Numbered from the stretch's first letter, positions 12,131-24,590 are shown. The stretch is 64,000 nucleotides of DNA from Ramazzottius varieornatus (GCA_001949185.1 BDGG01000001.1:588485-652484), one strand, 5' to 3'. Program-made: numbers and translations. Notes: generated from the sequence alone by a model not told the origin.

Positions 12131-13300
12131 TGTCGAAGGATATATAAATCAAAGCTCCCGATAGATAAACATTGGTAATTTTTCCATTAACAGATTTCAT
12201 ACAGGGCTGATGATCGAGAGAGATTTCGACTGCTGCTTGCGGTTGGCTTGGTTTTCAAACACTGCGATAAAAGTTTGGTGGCTGGGAATGGAAGTAAACT
12301 ACTTGGAGCATATCTCAGTAGAAGCTGACTGCGGCGTGAAAAGGACTCACGGAAGTATGTGCATGGCGCGAAGGGTAAGGAATTCCGAAGTCAATGGAAG
12401 CACTTGCTGCTGTCAGCGTTCTTCTTGAAAAGTGGTGCTGTACGTACCCCAAGCTGCATCTGTCACGAAAAACGATACTCCGAGCTCTGGCTAATTTTAA
12501 ATATCCCTGTCGATGGGCCAAGGGGAAAGACTACACCGTGAGCGCGTGTGTACGTGTCAAGTTGACGTTTCGAAGAGGAAAGGAAGAACTGGGCGTAAAA
12601 ATAACTTCTAATTATTTGCTGGTCGGCAAGAAGCTGTTAAGTTGCTCACTTCTGACAGTGACAAGAAAACTCAAAGAAGAAGGATACGTGATCGATACAA
12701 GAAACTAAACAAGTAAAAAATGCAGGCTGGGACATTTTTATGCGAAGAATGGGACGGAATAGGGCGACAAACTGGGATGAGCAAACAATTTAATTATCTT
12801 TGTGAAAAGTGGCGGTAAGTGCAGACAGAGCGAATGTCGTGTCCACTCTGCGTTTGAGACGGTTCTCGTAGTTGGAAGATATTTCACGCAAGATGGCGCT
12901 GTCAGTAAGCCTTGGCTCATACTGCGGCACGCGGGCGTAAAAGTCCGAGAAACAAGAGATTCTGCCTATTAAGGACGGTTGTTCGCAACTGGTCGATGAC
13001 CATGGAAGCAGCAGCGCTTTGGTTGATTGATTAGTTTTGCTGGCGGCTCCCGCTTTCGACCGGTGGCCGGAAATTTTGTCCAGGCCGGTAATTAGGCCAG
13101 ATGCGTGTACTCAACTAAAGGCCAATAATGCTAAATGTCGAAAAATCGGTCGAACAGTAACTGAACAAACTATATCCGGGGCACAAGGATCTCTCAGCTG
13201 GTTCCTTTTGTCAGACAATGGCTGCAAACGGTAGTGGTGAGCTTGTCCACAACTACAGCACAAAAAGCGACAGCTGCCTGCGACCACACCGTAAGTCCTG
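12131..13300. other. upstream region of the kinase gene, no gene recognised
   Basis: An ATG-started plus-strand frame (12394-12708) would give a 104-residue basic protein with no recognisable motif. I do not accept it as a gene. No promoter element stands out clearly. Confidence 0.35.
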
Positions 13301-13385
13301 CGTCTTGATTCTCCTTCAGTGGAATCGCAGTCTCCCTTGTCATTGCTCCAAAGACGGCTGACTCTTGAAAATTCTACTGTTGCAG

Positions 13386-13585
13386 GGCCCGTCAAGAGCG
13401 CCTGGTGTAAAACGAGATGCGGAAAATTCGTAAACACGTGTAAACCTCCTCCATTCAGAGTTCAGACCGCTGATTTTGTCCAACCTGCGGTAAAAGTATG
13501 CGGAAGTGACGGAATCAAGCGGGGCTATATGGCTATGGTTAGGATGGCCTTTGCTCTAATGGAGTTCTTGTTGAGTTTTCCCTGA
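13386..13585 (+). pseudogene. partial paralogue of the downstream secreted-protein gene
   Basis: The last about 65 codons of a plus-strand frame, starting after a TTGCAG acceptor at about 13386, resemble the final exon of the gene at 14084-14799. Both read Cys-Lys-x-Pro-Pro-x-x-Arg-Val-Gln, then a Cys-Gly pair, then a hydrophobic end with Leu-Met-(Lys/Glu)-Phe before the stop. No matching signal-peptide exon is visible upstream, so this is probably a truncated tandem copy. It could be the 3' exon of a gene whose 5' part I failed to find. Confidence 0.5.
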
Positions 13586-14083
13586 CACGTTTGCTTTGCT
13601 ACTGACCCTTGACATTTGAGCACAGTGAACTTCCTATCCATGTCTCTCGCTAATTTCCGGATTAAATAGATAATTAGTCGGCTGTGCGGCTTGATGGCCT
13701 AGCAACTGAACGTTATCATGTGGCACTCGTATATTTGCTGGTGTGATATAAGGAGCTAGTATATCACAATTCATTCCCTTTGCCTCACATGACATGAAAT
13801 AACCAACTCATCTCACGCCGTACTCCCCCCCCATGCATGCTTGCGTTTCTGGCTATTAGACCTGCTTGTTTTGTTTGCTGGACCCTGGTTTGTCTACTGC
13901 AAAAGATAGATCGTCGAACTGTTACCTCAGTTTACTTCTCAGCTTCTCTTAACAGCCGTGAGAGGAGTTATTGCCGGTTGACGTTCTGACTGTCTCACGG
14001 GATGCATTTTGGCATTTGCTGTAGGGTCGTAGTATTGTACGAGTCTGTTTGCTCTTAACAAAAACAAACATGAGACGTGTAAT

Positions 14084-14799
14084 GTGCAATGGATTCTTTG
14101 GAAGCGTGTTCTACTGGTTGCAGTGATCCTCTTCAGCCTCACCTCATGTAAAGCCTTCGACGAGACTTTTCCGTATGGCGAATCGTATGACTATTCGATA
14201 GGACCCAACTATCCATGGCTCGCCGATGCCAACAGGCAAGGCGAAAACTTCACATGGAATGCAACTGGTAACCCTGCCTACGAATGTGTCGCGCAAACGA
14301 CAAAGGAAATGACAGCAAAGCTGCAAAATTGTTTCAACACGTGGATCTTTCAAAGAGACCAGGATCATTATTCCTTCGGGTCGTTCAAACGTACAGTGGT
14401 GTGCCAACCTTCGTCCGGCGTTGGTCTTTGTTCCGTCCAGTACGGAGGTACGTCATGGATAATTATAAATCGGGGCGAAACGTTTTCTTAGCGTACTTCA
14501 CCGTCATGTAATGCTTTGCAGAAGTTATATCACCAAGACGGGTGAAGAATAGATGCGAGAGCATAATAGACGACGCCCTTGGCAGCAGGGAGTATTTGGA
14601 GAACTGCAAAGAGTTAATGTTGATCAAGACAGCCGTAGACTGCGTCTGCACACGGCGAGAATGCAAAGCACCACCTGCCAGGGTTCAGAACGCAAGTCAG
14701 ATCAGTCCAACTGCTGCTCTATGCGGATGTAGTCGAATAACGCAGAGTTTTATCACATTGCTTTGTGCCGTCCTTCCTTTGATGAAATTTTTCGGCTAA
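14084..14799 (+). CDS. small Cys-rich secreted or GPI-anchored protein, two exons
   Basis: Exons 14084-14447 and 14522-14799 join in frame across a 74-base GT-AG intron and give about 213 residues. The N-terminus has a basic stretch and a hydrophobic core ending SCKA, typical of a secretion signal. The mature part has more than ten cysteines and an N-x-S/T site in the first 60 residues. The C-terminus is a hydrophobic tail (SFITLLCAVLPLMKF) with no charged end, as in GPI-anchor signals. No family is recognised. The first codon in frame is a GTG. There is no in-frame ATG between an upstream TAG at 14030 and the signal-like segment, so a 5' exon may be missing or the start may be lost. A partial copy lies about 0.7 kb upstream. 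Confidence 0.6.
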
Positions 14800-15609
14800 T
14801 GTCCAGCGTTCCATTTTTACACAACACACATAATCCCGCTCTGCGAATCAAAACAGGTAGTTTTCTGTCAAATTTCTTACGCCTATGTGGATTTGTGGAG
14901 CTCTCAAAGCTAAGGCGTCCGCCAGAACGAACTGATTTGTTTAACACCATGAGCACTGCGCGATTTCGTGCTTTCAGAATACATCCGGGAAAGTCACTTT
15001 CGCCTTGTTTTAACTGGTTAAAACTTGGGGGCGGTGCCAGATTAGACCAATCACTACCTCAGCGATTGGCCAAAATTTTGGAATATGATGTGGAGTGCGC
15101 CACCTGCCAACTCGAAACGGCCAGGCTTCAAAGTTTTTTAATGACCACTGGGCAGATCTTTACACAAATCTGAAACTGTCGCAAGATACTAGAACTTTTG
15201 GGCTCACGCAACAATTATTTTGGTGACTCTGGACTAACTGAGAGCCTGGCTGGAAAGTAATTTGCTAGCTACGCCGACATCCCGTTAAGAAAGGTAAACA
15301 ATTCCACACAGGTTTCCACACGTCGCACACCAACTTACGGCCATTCTTCCACGAAACTAGGCCATGTCATCTGGGTGTCTCTTGTCCGTCCGGAAGATTT
15401 CAGGAGGTTCAAGGATGGCAGGGATCTGGGCTGACGTCAGGGTACGCTTAGTCGTTCAATGCGCTATGCCGACTGTGGCGACCACCACTGTTCTTACAGT
15501 ACAACTAAGACCGAGCTGGGCATTCTCATCCACCTTCGCACCACAGCGACATGAGGACGACACAGCTTGGCACCCAAACGTAAACCAACGCTGATGCGAA
15601 GGGCAAAGT

Positions 15610-15930
15610 CAGACTGCTGTTGCAGTCTGGTGTAGTGGTGTATCAAACATCGAGGAACATGATTCTGAAGTCCCTAATGACCAGTGGTCAGATGACTTCG
15701 TCAAACAAGTCTGAAGTGATTCGAAGTTTCGACTGACAAAGTTTTGGCGTCGCAACGACGTCATACAGCCCGAATGTGCGTCTGCATCTGTTCTGACAAT
15801 AAACCCCCATGTGGGGATGCTTCAGCTACTGATTACCCCTACATTTTTCGGCAAAATCTTCTCAGAAGGGCGAACATTCTGTGAAACTTCTATCGGTGAC
15901 GAAGCGTGGCGGCTCTATAACGCAATGCCC
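15610..15930 (+). repeat. dispersed repeat family B, copy 2
   Basis: This copy follows the same block order as the copies at 7120 and 24360. The block CCAGTGGTCAGATG is shared with copy 1, and GACGTCATACAGC and GGCGAAGCGTGGCGGCTCTA (allowing small changes) are shared with copy 3. Confidence 0.6.
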
Positions 15931-16112
15931 TTTAGTATTCCGAACAATCCGAAATCAAAAACAGCACTTTGGAAGTAAGAATATTCGTGTCAAAATTGGG
16001 TCGCCGAGACCCATATGGCGCCGCTGCTCGCTTGTCGATGACGTAAAAAGTTTCGTTTCTAATTATGTGCGCATGCTACTCGCAGTAGGATGAGCGCTGG
16101 AGTTCGGAAAGA

Positions 16113-16382
16113 CACAGTCCATTCGCTTAATGTGTACACTGCTATTCGACTTTAAAATTTCAAAACCACCGTAAACACAGGAGCGTTCGTCATAAACATG
16201 CCTGGTTGTTTGTTCACTCACGCAGCGGACGCTCATAGTGGAAAACAATGGTTGATTGTCATTCAGACTGGTTTTTGTGAGCTGTTGACGTCACTTTCTT
16301 CCGTTTTTGGTAACCTACATGTTTGACTGGTGCCAAACAGAAATCGAAGAGCGTTGTACACATCTTGAGCAAGTGGACTGTA
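16113..16382. mobile_element. TA-flanked MITE, family A
   Basis: The ends are inverted, with the left reading CAGTCCATTCGCTTAATGTG and the right closing with its approximate complement CTTGAGCAAGTGGACTGTA. This matches the TACAGTCCGGTCG-type termini of the elements at 23111, 27790 and 31491. At about 270 bases and with no coding content, it fits a Tc1/mariner-type MITE. Confidence 0.6.
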
Positions 16383-16597
16383 CTGTAAATAAACGCAGCA
16401 TCCGCGCAGTACCGTATTCGCGAATATTTCGTGTAGTCAAGTGCCTGCCCGTAAATCTTACCTGGCTGGGACAGAAAAGGACCTGTGTCTTCAGTCAAAA
16501 CACTCGCCAACCAGTTACCATACGCTTTATTCTTCCGTGGAAGAATCTTCCACCGAACTGAAACTGCACTTAAAAGACCGCTCCAGATAATCAGGGC

Positions 16598-16971
16598 TAC
16601 GAGGAGAACATAGCGGACTTGTCAATGCAAAATCGCATGGCGAACTTGTCAGCGTCGAATCTGACGAAGTACTCGGTCGTGTTGATTGCTTTTCGGTTTT
16701 CAGATAGAAGAAACCTTGCGGAATCTCACTGTACTGGCCCAGAAGCTAACGAGAATACAAGGAGTCTTTTGTCGGGACTAACAGGAAGAGGTTTCTCCAA
16801 TGTTAAGAAGCCTGTGGGAAAATTTTCCAGTGAGCCGCCAGGGGCGTGCCTGTCACGCCCCATTAAGTCATAGTAGGTGAGGCAATAGGATGTGTCGCCA
16901 CCGCGCGGCCTAAAAGCTGACAAGTGTGCCATGCAATTCTGCATTGACAAGTCCGCTATGTTCTCCTCGTA
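16598..16971. mobile_element. TACGAGG-ended inverted-repeat element
   Basis: The arms at 16598-16654 and 16916-16971 are reverse complements over about 57 bases with only a few mismatches. The termini read TACGAGGAGAACATAG and its complement, consistent with a TA target duplication. At 374 bases and with no ORF, it is a non-autonomous DNA element. Its arms resemble those of 2788-3126. Confidence 0.75.
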
Positions 16972-17610
16972 TCCCAAATCTCTTCGATGGGCGACAATCA
17001 GGCAATCAATCCGCTGTAACAGTAAAATTCTCACAGGTGTAATTACGGGTAATCCACGTGACTGCGCGAAACTTTCGCGGGAAAACAGTACGTCATCATT
17101 GTGCACGTGAAGTAAAGCCCGGATCTGCTTTCACGCATTGCCAACCCTCTACAGGAGACGGAATATTCTACCTCACGGAACAAGAGGCAGTTCATCACGT
17201 GCAGCAGGAGCTGAGTAAAAATTGCCCAGATTACGAGTGAAAAACCACTTTGCCCGAATTATGTCGTTTACCTCGTACCCTTCTAGCCGGGAAATACTGT
17301 ATCTGTTGCGCTCCGTATACATATTGGTCGCCGCGCATGTGCCGATCCGACTGGACCTTTCAAACCAGCGAGATTTTCGTTATGAAACTTGCTATCTACC
17401 AAACGAATAAAAAAACCAACGACTTCGTATTAGACTTATCCAGTCGCAGCAATGCATTGCTGCATGGTGACGCAGCAAAACATCATTCTTTTGACACATT
17501 CTTTGTCGAGTGGGTTGAAAACCGCTTCTCTGTTTTCCGCGAACAAGTTTCATAAATGTGGAAAGAGCAAGTGTATCAAGACGCATCGGATTCTAGTATG
17601 CTCACTCAAC

Positions 17611-17679
17611 AGAGCCACAATGAGCTTGATTGAACCCATTGAGCTTGATTGAGCCTCAATCAAGCCCATTGTGGCTCTA
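17611..17679. repeat. short hairpin
   Basis: AGAGCCACAATGAGCTTGAT at 17611 pairs with the complementary segment ending at 17679 (ATCAAGCCCATTGTGGCTCT), with a further GAGCTTGATTGA repeat in the loop. The stem is about 24 bases with few mismatches. Its function is unknown; it may be a remnant of a foldback element. Confidence 0.6.
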
Positions 17680-18552
17680 TCGTGCTAACTTCATAAAAAC
17701 CATTTCAATCAGCCCGAGCGCAATGTAATAGTAACAACCTCTATTCTGTCCGTCTGCTTTGCCAGGCATGGCGCTTAAAGGAAAAAATTGGAGAAAGGTG
17801 GCAAGAAAGCCGCAGAAAAAGAAAGCCATACAAAAGTACAGCAAAAACAGCTAAACAGTCAGCAGAGGATCGACAGAGTCCTTGCACCATTTCAAATCTG
17901 AAAATCTAAAACGCGACAGGAAGTTCTTGAAGCTACCGATAGAAAGCAGGTTCCCAGTCCCAGGACAGAAGACAGGATCTCTCAAGATTTCGGAAGCTAC
18001 GTAGGCGAAAGAGGCAGTGGTAGAGTCTAAGAATTTACTGGACGCGGAGGCGAAGCTTACGGGGACTAAAAGAAATTGTTTGGACTGGCTTCTCGTTGAC
18101 CGACCAGACACTTCCATCTTCATGATCAGGTCGCCACCTGCAAACAATCCCTTCCAGATCTTAAAAGCGTTCAGTAAAATACTTTGGAGGTTTACCGTTG
18201 GTTCTCTAAATTTGTTCGCGGAAAACAAAGAAGAGGTTTTTCAACCCGTTCAACAAGGAATGATGCATTTACTGGGTCACCAACTCGTAAGATGGCGACT
18301 TGATAGTCGAATACGAACGAATTCGTTGGTTTTTTTATTAGTCTGGTATGTACAGTGTGGGCAAATAAGCTACTCTAAAAGGGGGCGGCAGTTATGGGCG
18401 TACGTCAAAGTACTATGGACCAATAGATAACATTCAGCGGCAATTCAGTTGATGAAATTTGACCATAAAACCAGAAGGTCACAAACATAAAACACGAAAC
18501 TATATGAGGTAAAACAAGAAAGTCGACCTGTAAAACTGAAATCATGAGGTTA

Positions 18553-19744
18553 TTAAGGAATGCGAGCACCGGAATTATTAATACAATCAGTCATTCTATC
18601 AAACATCGAATTCACCAGGTTGCTGGAGTACTCGGGAGTCACGATCGCTTTCCACGCTTCTTGGATAAGAGTGTCCAGCTCCACCAGATTTCTCGGTCTT
18701 CGGTCACAAATATACATATTCATTTTTCCCCAGACATTTTCGATGACATTAAGATCCGGAGATCGTGAAGGCCATGTCAAAACCTAAGATAGACAGACTG
18801 TAGACTTATATATTCGAAAATACGTTCAAACTTTGATAAGTAAACAATGTGAAATTTGATATGCGAAACTTACTTCTATTCCTTCCCGCCAAAAGAATTG
18901 CCCCATCTTTCTGGAAGTGTGGATTGGACATTTGTCTTGCTGAAATATCAGATCCCGTCCATGCTTATCCAAGAAAGGCAGCAGGCGCTCAAACAACGTG
19001 TCCTCATATACGTCAGAATTAATCCGACCACCTACCCTGATCAACGCTACAGGTCCGGTCGCGGTGATAGCGCCCCACAGCATTATCTCGCCCTTGATAC
19101 GAGTGGCAACAGGAACTTGCAAGTCCTTATCGTGACGATTCTCCCCTTTCAAATACCAGCACTAGAATAAATAGAATAAATAGAATAAATAGGATAAATA
19201 GAACAAATAGAATAAATAGAATAAATAGAATAAATAGAATAAATATGATCACCTCAATCTTGCCACCATGCAAATTGAAACGGACTTCATCGCTGAAAAT
19301 GACTTCGTGGAACATTGTAGGTTTCTCCAGAAGAAGCTCCCGCTGAATAAGGCACCAGAAGACGCGATTGTCCTTATGCTCCTGGGTGAGCTCATCCAGG
19401 ACAGCTTTGGATCGGCGGGCCTTAAAATCGCGTAGACGGTTCAATAGTGTCTTGCGACCCAGTCCAACTTCCACAGAAATCTTGGCGCCGCTAAGCTCTC
19501 GACTCGCCTGGACGAATCCCAACAAATCGGCGTCCTACTCAGTGGTCGTCGCACGAGGTCTTCCTTTTGGCTTGGCAACTTTGCGCTTTTTCGTTGATTC
19601 ATCGTAATTAACGATGATATTCTGCACCCACTTGTAGCTCTTTCCCACGAGCCGTCCAACTGCGCTGTGATTCCTGTTGTTTTGTGCAGAACACCTGAAA
19701 ACAAGACCAACAAGGTCTGGATCGACAGGCTTTCCTGGTGCCAT
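18553..19744 (-). pseudogene. Tc1-type DDE transposase, spliced, one in-frame stop
   Basis: Exons 19744-19253, 19161-18874 and 18783-18553 join in one frame of about 336 codons, interrupted only by TAG at 19537-19535. A paired helix-turn-helix DNA-binding part is joined by KPKGRPRATT, the GRPR linker seen in Tc1 proteins. The catalytic part has IFSDEVRFN (first Asp), FQQDKCPIH (second Asp) and SPDLNVIENVWG (third acidic residue, Glu). The length is near the usual 340. The start was set at MAPGKP because it precedes the HTH. Introns are unusual for Tc1. The first (19252-19162) is almost wholly a TTTATTC-type microsatellite and the second (18873-18784) has good GT-AG sites. One nonsense change makes it a recently silenced copy. 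Confidence 0.85.
19164..19247. repeat. ATAAATAGA-type microsatellite inside transposase intron
   Basis: About nine tandem copies of a 9-10-base unit (AATAGAATAA-like, read on the plus strand) with two or three point variants. It fills the first intron of the transposase, and the splice acceptor TTCTAG lies at its edge on the minus strand. Confidence 0.85.
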
Positions 19745-20074
19745 CTTGTACAGTTCTTGGATCGGTGGTTCTATCCTGGCTTCGCTGTCAACCTTCCAAC
19801 GGATATGGATTTCCAAAGCCGAGTACGACGAGTTGGGACAGATGGATAGATGTCCAGGAAGAGAACTTTCAGACCAGCCTGAACGTTTTGCCGGGTGTTA
19901 CGTAACATGTTGCCTCTCATTTGGGCAGTCAGCTGTGGAGTGTGTGTATGTTTGATCAACTGCTGAAATCAACCATAAAGGAAAGCTGTCTCGTTTAGAA
20001 CAGTTTTTGGTTCGGTGTCTTCACTGTCGATAGTCCAGCCCACTTCTAGAGTAGCTTATTTGCCTACACTGTAG

Positions 20075-21240
20075 CAAGATTCAGAATGGACATTTTGCTA
20101 GTTTGAAAGGTACATTCTGATCGCTTTGCGCCATTTGAGCTTGTGTGTCTCCTGCATGCCCATCATATATTTCGAACTAAACCAGCGTCAAGGTTAGGAG
20201 GAGACATTTCTGACATTCAGAAAAAGCGAAAGGAGTCATGGCTTCATCCAATAGAAAACTAAATGACAGGCCTCATAGACTTTAATACCTGGTGAACTCC
20301 TGTGGCCTGGTATCGCCTTAATAATGCTAATATTCTGTGCTGGAAGTGGCCAGAAGCGCGAAAAGGTTTTCTGCGTAAAAACTGCTCATATTGATAGTAT
20401 AGCATAAATTCATGTGATTTTTTGCTGTCCAGGGCGGAATTCGCTGTGGGTTACAGGTTCAATTAACCACATTTTCCTGCGCCGTTACATGGGCCGAATG
20501 TGCCATTGAGCCACCGAGTACCTAACGCCGGCACTGTTAAGGCATACATATCAATACTAAGACCTTACGTTACGAAACCGAGGGAGAGAACGGTGTTCAT
20601 TGTGTGCCAAAGTGAAAAAGCGAATAAATTCGTACGTTCACCTTGATCAATTTAGCAATCAGTTCACGCTGTACAGCGAATATTACAGGCATGATAATTG
20701 GGGAATTCATCATGTGACTTCTAACACAGAATGCGGTTATTACGTTACGCAGGACAAGCAATGTGGTGTTGCGTACAAGTCATAACTGAATAGTGAACCA
20801 AGTTCGTCAACACAGCACTTCGGTGGAACTGACGCGAATGAATTGTTCATCGTTAATTTCGCCTGTTGTACGCCAGTAGTCGCAAGAACGGTGACGCAAG
20901 ACAGGCGAAATTCACCAATAACCGACCTCCCTGCATGGGACCAGACGGCTGGTTTCCTTAGGTAAATTCGACCGAAATTCGCTGAGTGGTTCGCATGTGC
21001 GCTAACGTGCAGCAGCGCTTGGCCAGACTCCACCTTCTAAATTCGGGTGTGCGCGCGCTCGTGGATTATTCATACCCAGTGCCGGCCGCGCTATCACACG
21101 TCCCGGTATCACCTTAGTTAGCTGTGTTTATGTCGTCACAGTGACCAAACACCCAGGTTTCTGCGGAAACTCCCAGGGTAACTACGTTACCCTTCCGGGC
21201 ATTCCCACCCTAAGAGTGATACAGCCCAAGAAAAAAAGAG
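20075..21240. other. stretch without recognised gene
   Basis: I see no gene. There is an 11-base inverted pair (AATTTCGCCTG near 20858 and CAGGCGAAATT near 20903). A segment at about 20445-20520 looks faintly like a tRNA A-box region when read in reverse, but does not fold convincingly. Confidence 0.3.
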
Positions 21241-23110
21241 TACGAGGAGCTGAACCTAACTTTACCCGCGGTTAAAACTTTACCCACACACGTTATACAT
21301 ACGTCACGAGCCTGCGAATCGCTGGTGGCGAATGTGGGTAAACTTTTACCTCGTGGCTACGCGCGCGGCACTTAATTTTATTGTACCAGGGGTCCAGTTT
21401 CTGTTTGAGTAAAATGGCTTTCGGACTTGGAGAATTTCCCAAACACTTTGTAGTTGTAATTAGTGGAAAAAAAGGATCGACGGGAAGAAGTAATATAAGC
21501 TCCACAGCTCCAGTGTCGTTATGGAAGTTTTTGCTCTGCCGGAACGTGATTATTGGAACAGGCAGAATCATAGTCTCGGAAGTTTCTATCTCGACCGCAA
21601 ACTTTTGGTGTTTGTGAATTGCACATGTGGAATAAGCAAATCTAAAGGTTTTGATTAGGTTCTCGAAGTCTTTGTTCTTTCGAATTCAGAATCTGATGAG
21701 CGAAATATGCGGAATGAGTGGAGTAGTGTTCCATGAAGTTTTGATCTGGTTTGCAGACTTCTGGACTTCGTAAATCCTGTGCACGGAACAAGCGGAATAG
21801 GCAAAGTAGTGGCAAGTTAGATGATCTCGTTCGCTGATGATCTCGTTCGTGAACTTTAGCTTTTTGTAAATCTCGCAAGCAGGACAAGCGGAATAAGCAA
21901 AATCTGATCAGCGAAACAAGCAGGACATGCAGAATAGTAACTTCTGCAGTTTGCAACAGTACTCCTCACGACGAGCCGTTTATGTCGCAAACGGTTGATT
22001 TAAAATTTGAGTTTGCTTGATCAACGGAAATAAGTCGTGAGTGAGGCAAAATTGCGTTTTTCGAAAGTCTCGGAAACGGAAGCGGAAATGCGCGAGTTTT
22101 GCGGGGTAGGTTTGTAGGCAAACTTTGCCTCCTGACTAGGCTGAAATTCATGGTTTTCTCTCTGGCTAGTCTCTGTCTGTCGATATCCCCGACACCAATA
22201 GGTATCAAGAAGCCCATACGTAAAACGGTATCTCGCAACGTGAAGCACTGTGCAGACAGAGACCAGCTGAGAAATGAAAATTTGAAATTTTGAGTCAAGT
22301 GTGCAGAGAATACTCCGTTTTCGCTTTTAAGATAAGCAGCCCTCGAGTAGCTCATCTTGAAAGCGAAACTTCGTAATCCACTTTCAAGATCAACACAATC
22401 AACGGAGTTTTACGGCCTGTCGTGAGTAGGACTAATCTTTTCGACTTAGTTAATTTAGCATGAGGAACAAGCAGAATAAGTGTCGTTTTAAGTTTGTCTG
22501 GTATAGTACATTTTGACTAGTCGACTGGCGGAAATGGCGGAACAAGCGGAACAAGCGAGACAACCGTTGCCGTGAAAGTTCTAACCTTGAAGCACGCAGA
22601 ATAAGCGGAGAAAGTGTGGCTAAGCATACGTGACCTCCTATTAGAGATGTTTTGCTGATGGAAGTTCTGGTCACAAACAGCGCAAAATCCGCGGTATCCG
22701 TTCTTCGTGAATCGGTGTTATACTGGACGGAACGCTTTGGAGTGGAAATTTGGTGTTGCTTTAACGTGGTTCGAGTAAACGATTGTTGCTTCAGACAAAG
22801 GTTGAGTCAACATACGCATTCCTTATCCCTTCAGCCGTGCCAAGTTTGACCGAAAACACGAACCACGTCGATAGAACGATCAACATGGGTACACAGGAAA
22901 ATCAGATGTAAGACCGCTCAACTTCAAACTAGCCTGATCTCGGATACAACACATACACCCCGTCCCAGCCAATTTGCTACCACCTGGTATTTGGCGGATA
23001 AAAGTTCAGACTGCTGCTCTGCTATTCACTTTCACACTTTTCATACGACTTTTTACCGAGCTATTATTCGTTCCGTTGAGCTGGAAACTGCGTGAAACAA
23101 TTGACCAATA

Positions 23111-23355
23111 CAGTCCAGTCGCTCGAAATGTGTACAGAAGTTTTCGGTTCCAGTTTGAGGCCTGCTGAACATTCACCACACAGCATGCTAAGCAAAGGTC
23201 CGAAACTAAATCACACATATACGTTAAACCATGGTTAACTGGTGAAATCAAATACTCAAGGCGCACGTTCCCGTCTGTGTAGGCACGGCCAGCTTTGAAT
23301 GATACTCTTTTTTAGAAATTGGAAAACTTTGTACACATTTCGAGCGACCGGACTG
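23111..23355. mobile_element. TA-flanked MITE, family A
   Basis: The left end (CAGTCCAGTCGCTCGAAATG) and right end (complement, CATTTCGAGCGACCGGACTG) are inverted over about 35 bases with few mismatches, and each is flanked by TA. The interior resembles 27580-27690. There is no coding capacity. Confidence 0.75.
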
Positions 23356-24359
23356 TATGAATTCCGATGGGGAAGACATATCGCCGCAAGTCAAAAGCAG
23401 TCAGAAAAATTCTGTGCATAAGTTTCTATTCTCAGATTTGATGTAAACAAACGTGCAACTATCTTAGCAATCGGGAATAATTGAGAAAAATTAAAAAAGA
23501 TCTGAACTGGCTTGGTAGACGGATTAAGACCGTTGAATTTAGCGTTTCTGCCGAGAAAATTCGATTCCAGGCAAATTTATAGCCCTTTTTCGGAATGACA
23601 GATTCACGCTTCCAGTCAGTTCTTCCGTAACTTGGTTCGTGTTCTAATCATTTTCAACAGCACAATCTCCAAACCTTAACAGAGAACTGAAAAATTGGTT
23701 TTCGGGGAAGAGTTCGAAAACTGCGAAAGTTGGTGCATCTACCCGACGCAACTCTCCTGACTCAATTTCGATTTGTACTTCAGAATGGTCCACCGCTGCT
23801 TAGTTTTGGCATTGCCGCTGCTTAGTTTTGCCAAAAGATCAGCTGTTTCCGTTCAGTGATCGAATCGGCGGGGTTGAGGAGGCGGGGAGCAAAAGTTCCA
23901 TTTTCTATTGGCATCATGTTCCGCCCTTTGCGCTTTTATCCATACTGTCGAAAGTCGTATATGAATCAATCGTAATTGATAATCCGGCCAGGACGAACTA
24001 CAAGTGAATCAGATTGCTGCTGCGCTAGGGATTCCAGTCAATCGCAACTGAGATTAAAATTGAAAAAGTCATATCGGAACAACATAGGTTTGAATACGAA
24101 CGTTTGCCAGTCTGATTGATGAGGAAACGGGTTTCAAGCGCCATCGGCATGAATTACCGCTGGATCCGGGGTACTCGAAGCAGAATTCTGTAGTGACGAC
24201 GAAGCGGTCGCTTCTCCGATTCAGTGGCGCACTGAAACGGCTGGAGTTGGCACTAATCTTCGACACCACATTGGTGTGGCTGGCTTTCGGCTCGCTGGTT
24301 AATTACGTTTATTATTAACGGTTATTACTCAACGAGAAGAAGAACCAAAAGGGTCTGAT

Positions 24360-24590
24360 ATTTTGGCCAGAAAAGTTTTGACGTTATAATGACGTCATAC
24401 AGCATAGAAGTGCATGCGCAATCATTTTGACACCAAACCCCCAGACTAGAGTGTTTAAACTGTTGATCGCCCGTGAAATTTTCTGAAGTATCTTCCCAAA
24501 AAGGCGAACAGTTTTGTCAGACTTCTGTCCGTGGCGAAGCGTGGCGGCTCTACGGCATGATGCCCTTGAATATTATGACTCAAACGCAAT
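24360..24590 (+). repeat. dispersed repeat family B, copy 3
   Basis: It carries AATGACGTCATACAGC, the ACCAAACCCCCAGAC block, and the 3' block TCTGTCCGTGGCGAAG followed by CGTGGCGGCTCTA, in the same order as at 15610. The 5' part seen in copies 1 and 2 is missing. Confidence 0.55.

Larger units (their letters stand above)
14800..18350. other. non-coding stretch with four repeat elements
   Basis: No gene is recognised. It holds repeat family B copy 2 (about 15610-15930), a TA-flanked MITE (16113-16382), a TACGAGG-ended inverted-repeat element (16598-16971) and a short hairpin (17611-17679). The remaining frames are short and unrecognisable. Confidence 0.45.
18353..20071 (-). mobile_element. 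Tc1-like transposon with TIRs
   Basis: The left end (18351-18377, TACAGTGTGGGCAAATAAGC onward) and right end (20047-20073) are reverse complements with only about two mismatches over 27 bases. Both abut TA, as expected for Tc1/mariner insertion. The unit of about 1.72 kb encloses one transposase gene on the minus strand. It is the only autonomous-looking element in the window. Confidence 0.85.

Noticed and set aside
12394-12708. 104-codon ATG-started frame upstream of the kinase gene
   Set aside because: Basic, low-information sequence with no motif or intron support; chance is likely.
20445-20520. tRNA-like segment in reverse orientation (TGGCTCAATGG)
   Set aside because: The arms do not pair as a tRNA, and the B-box is poor.
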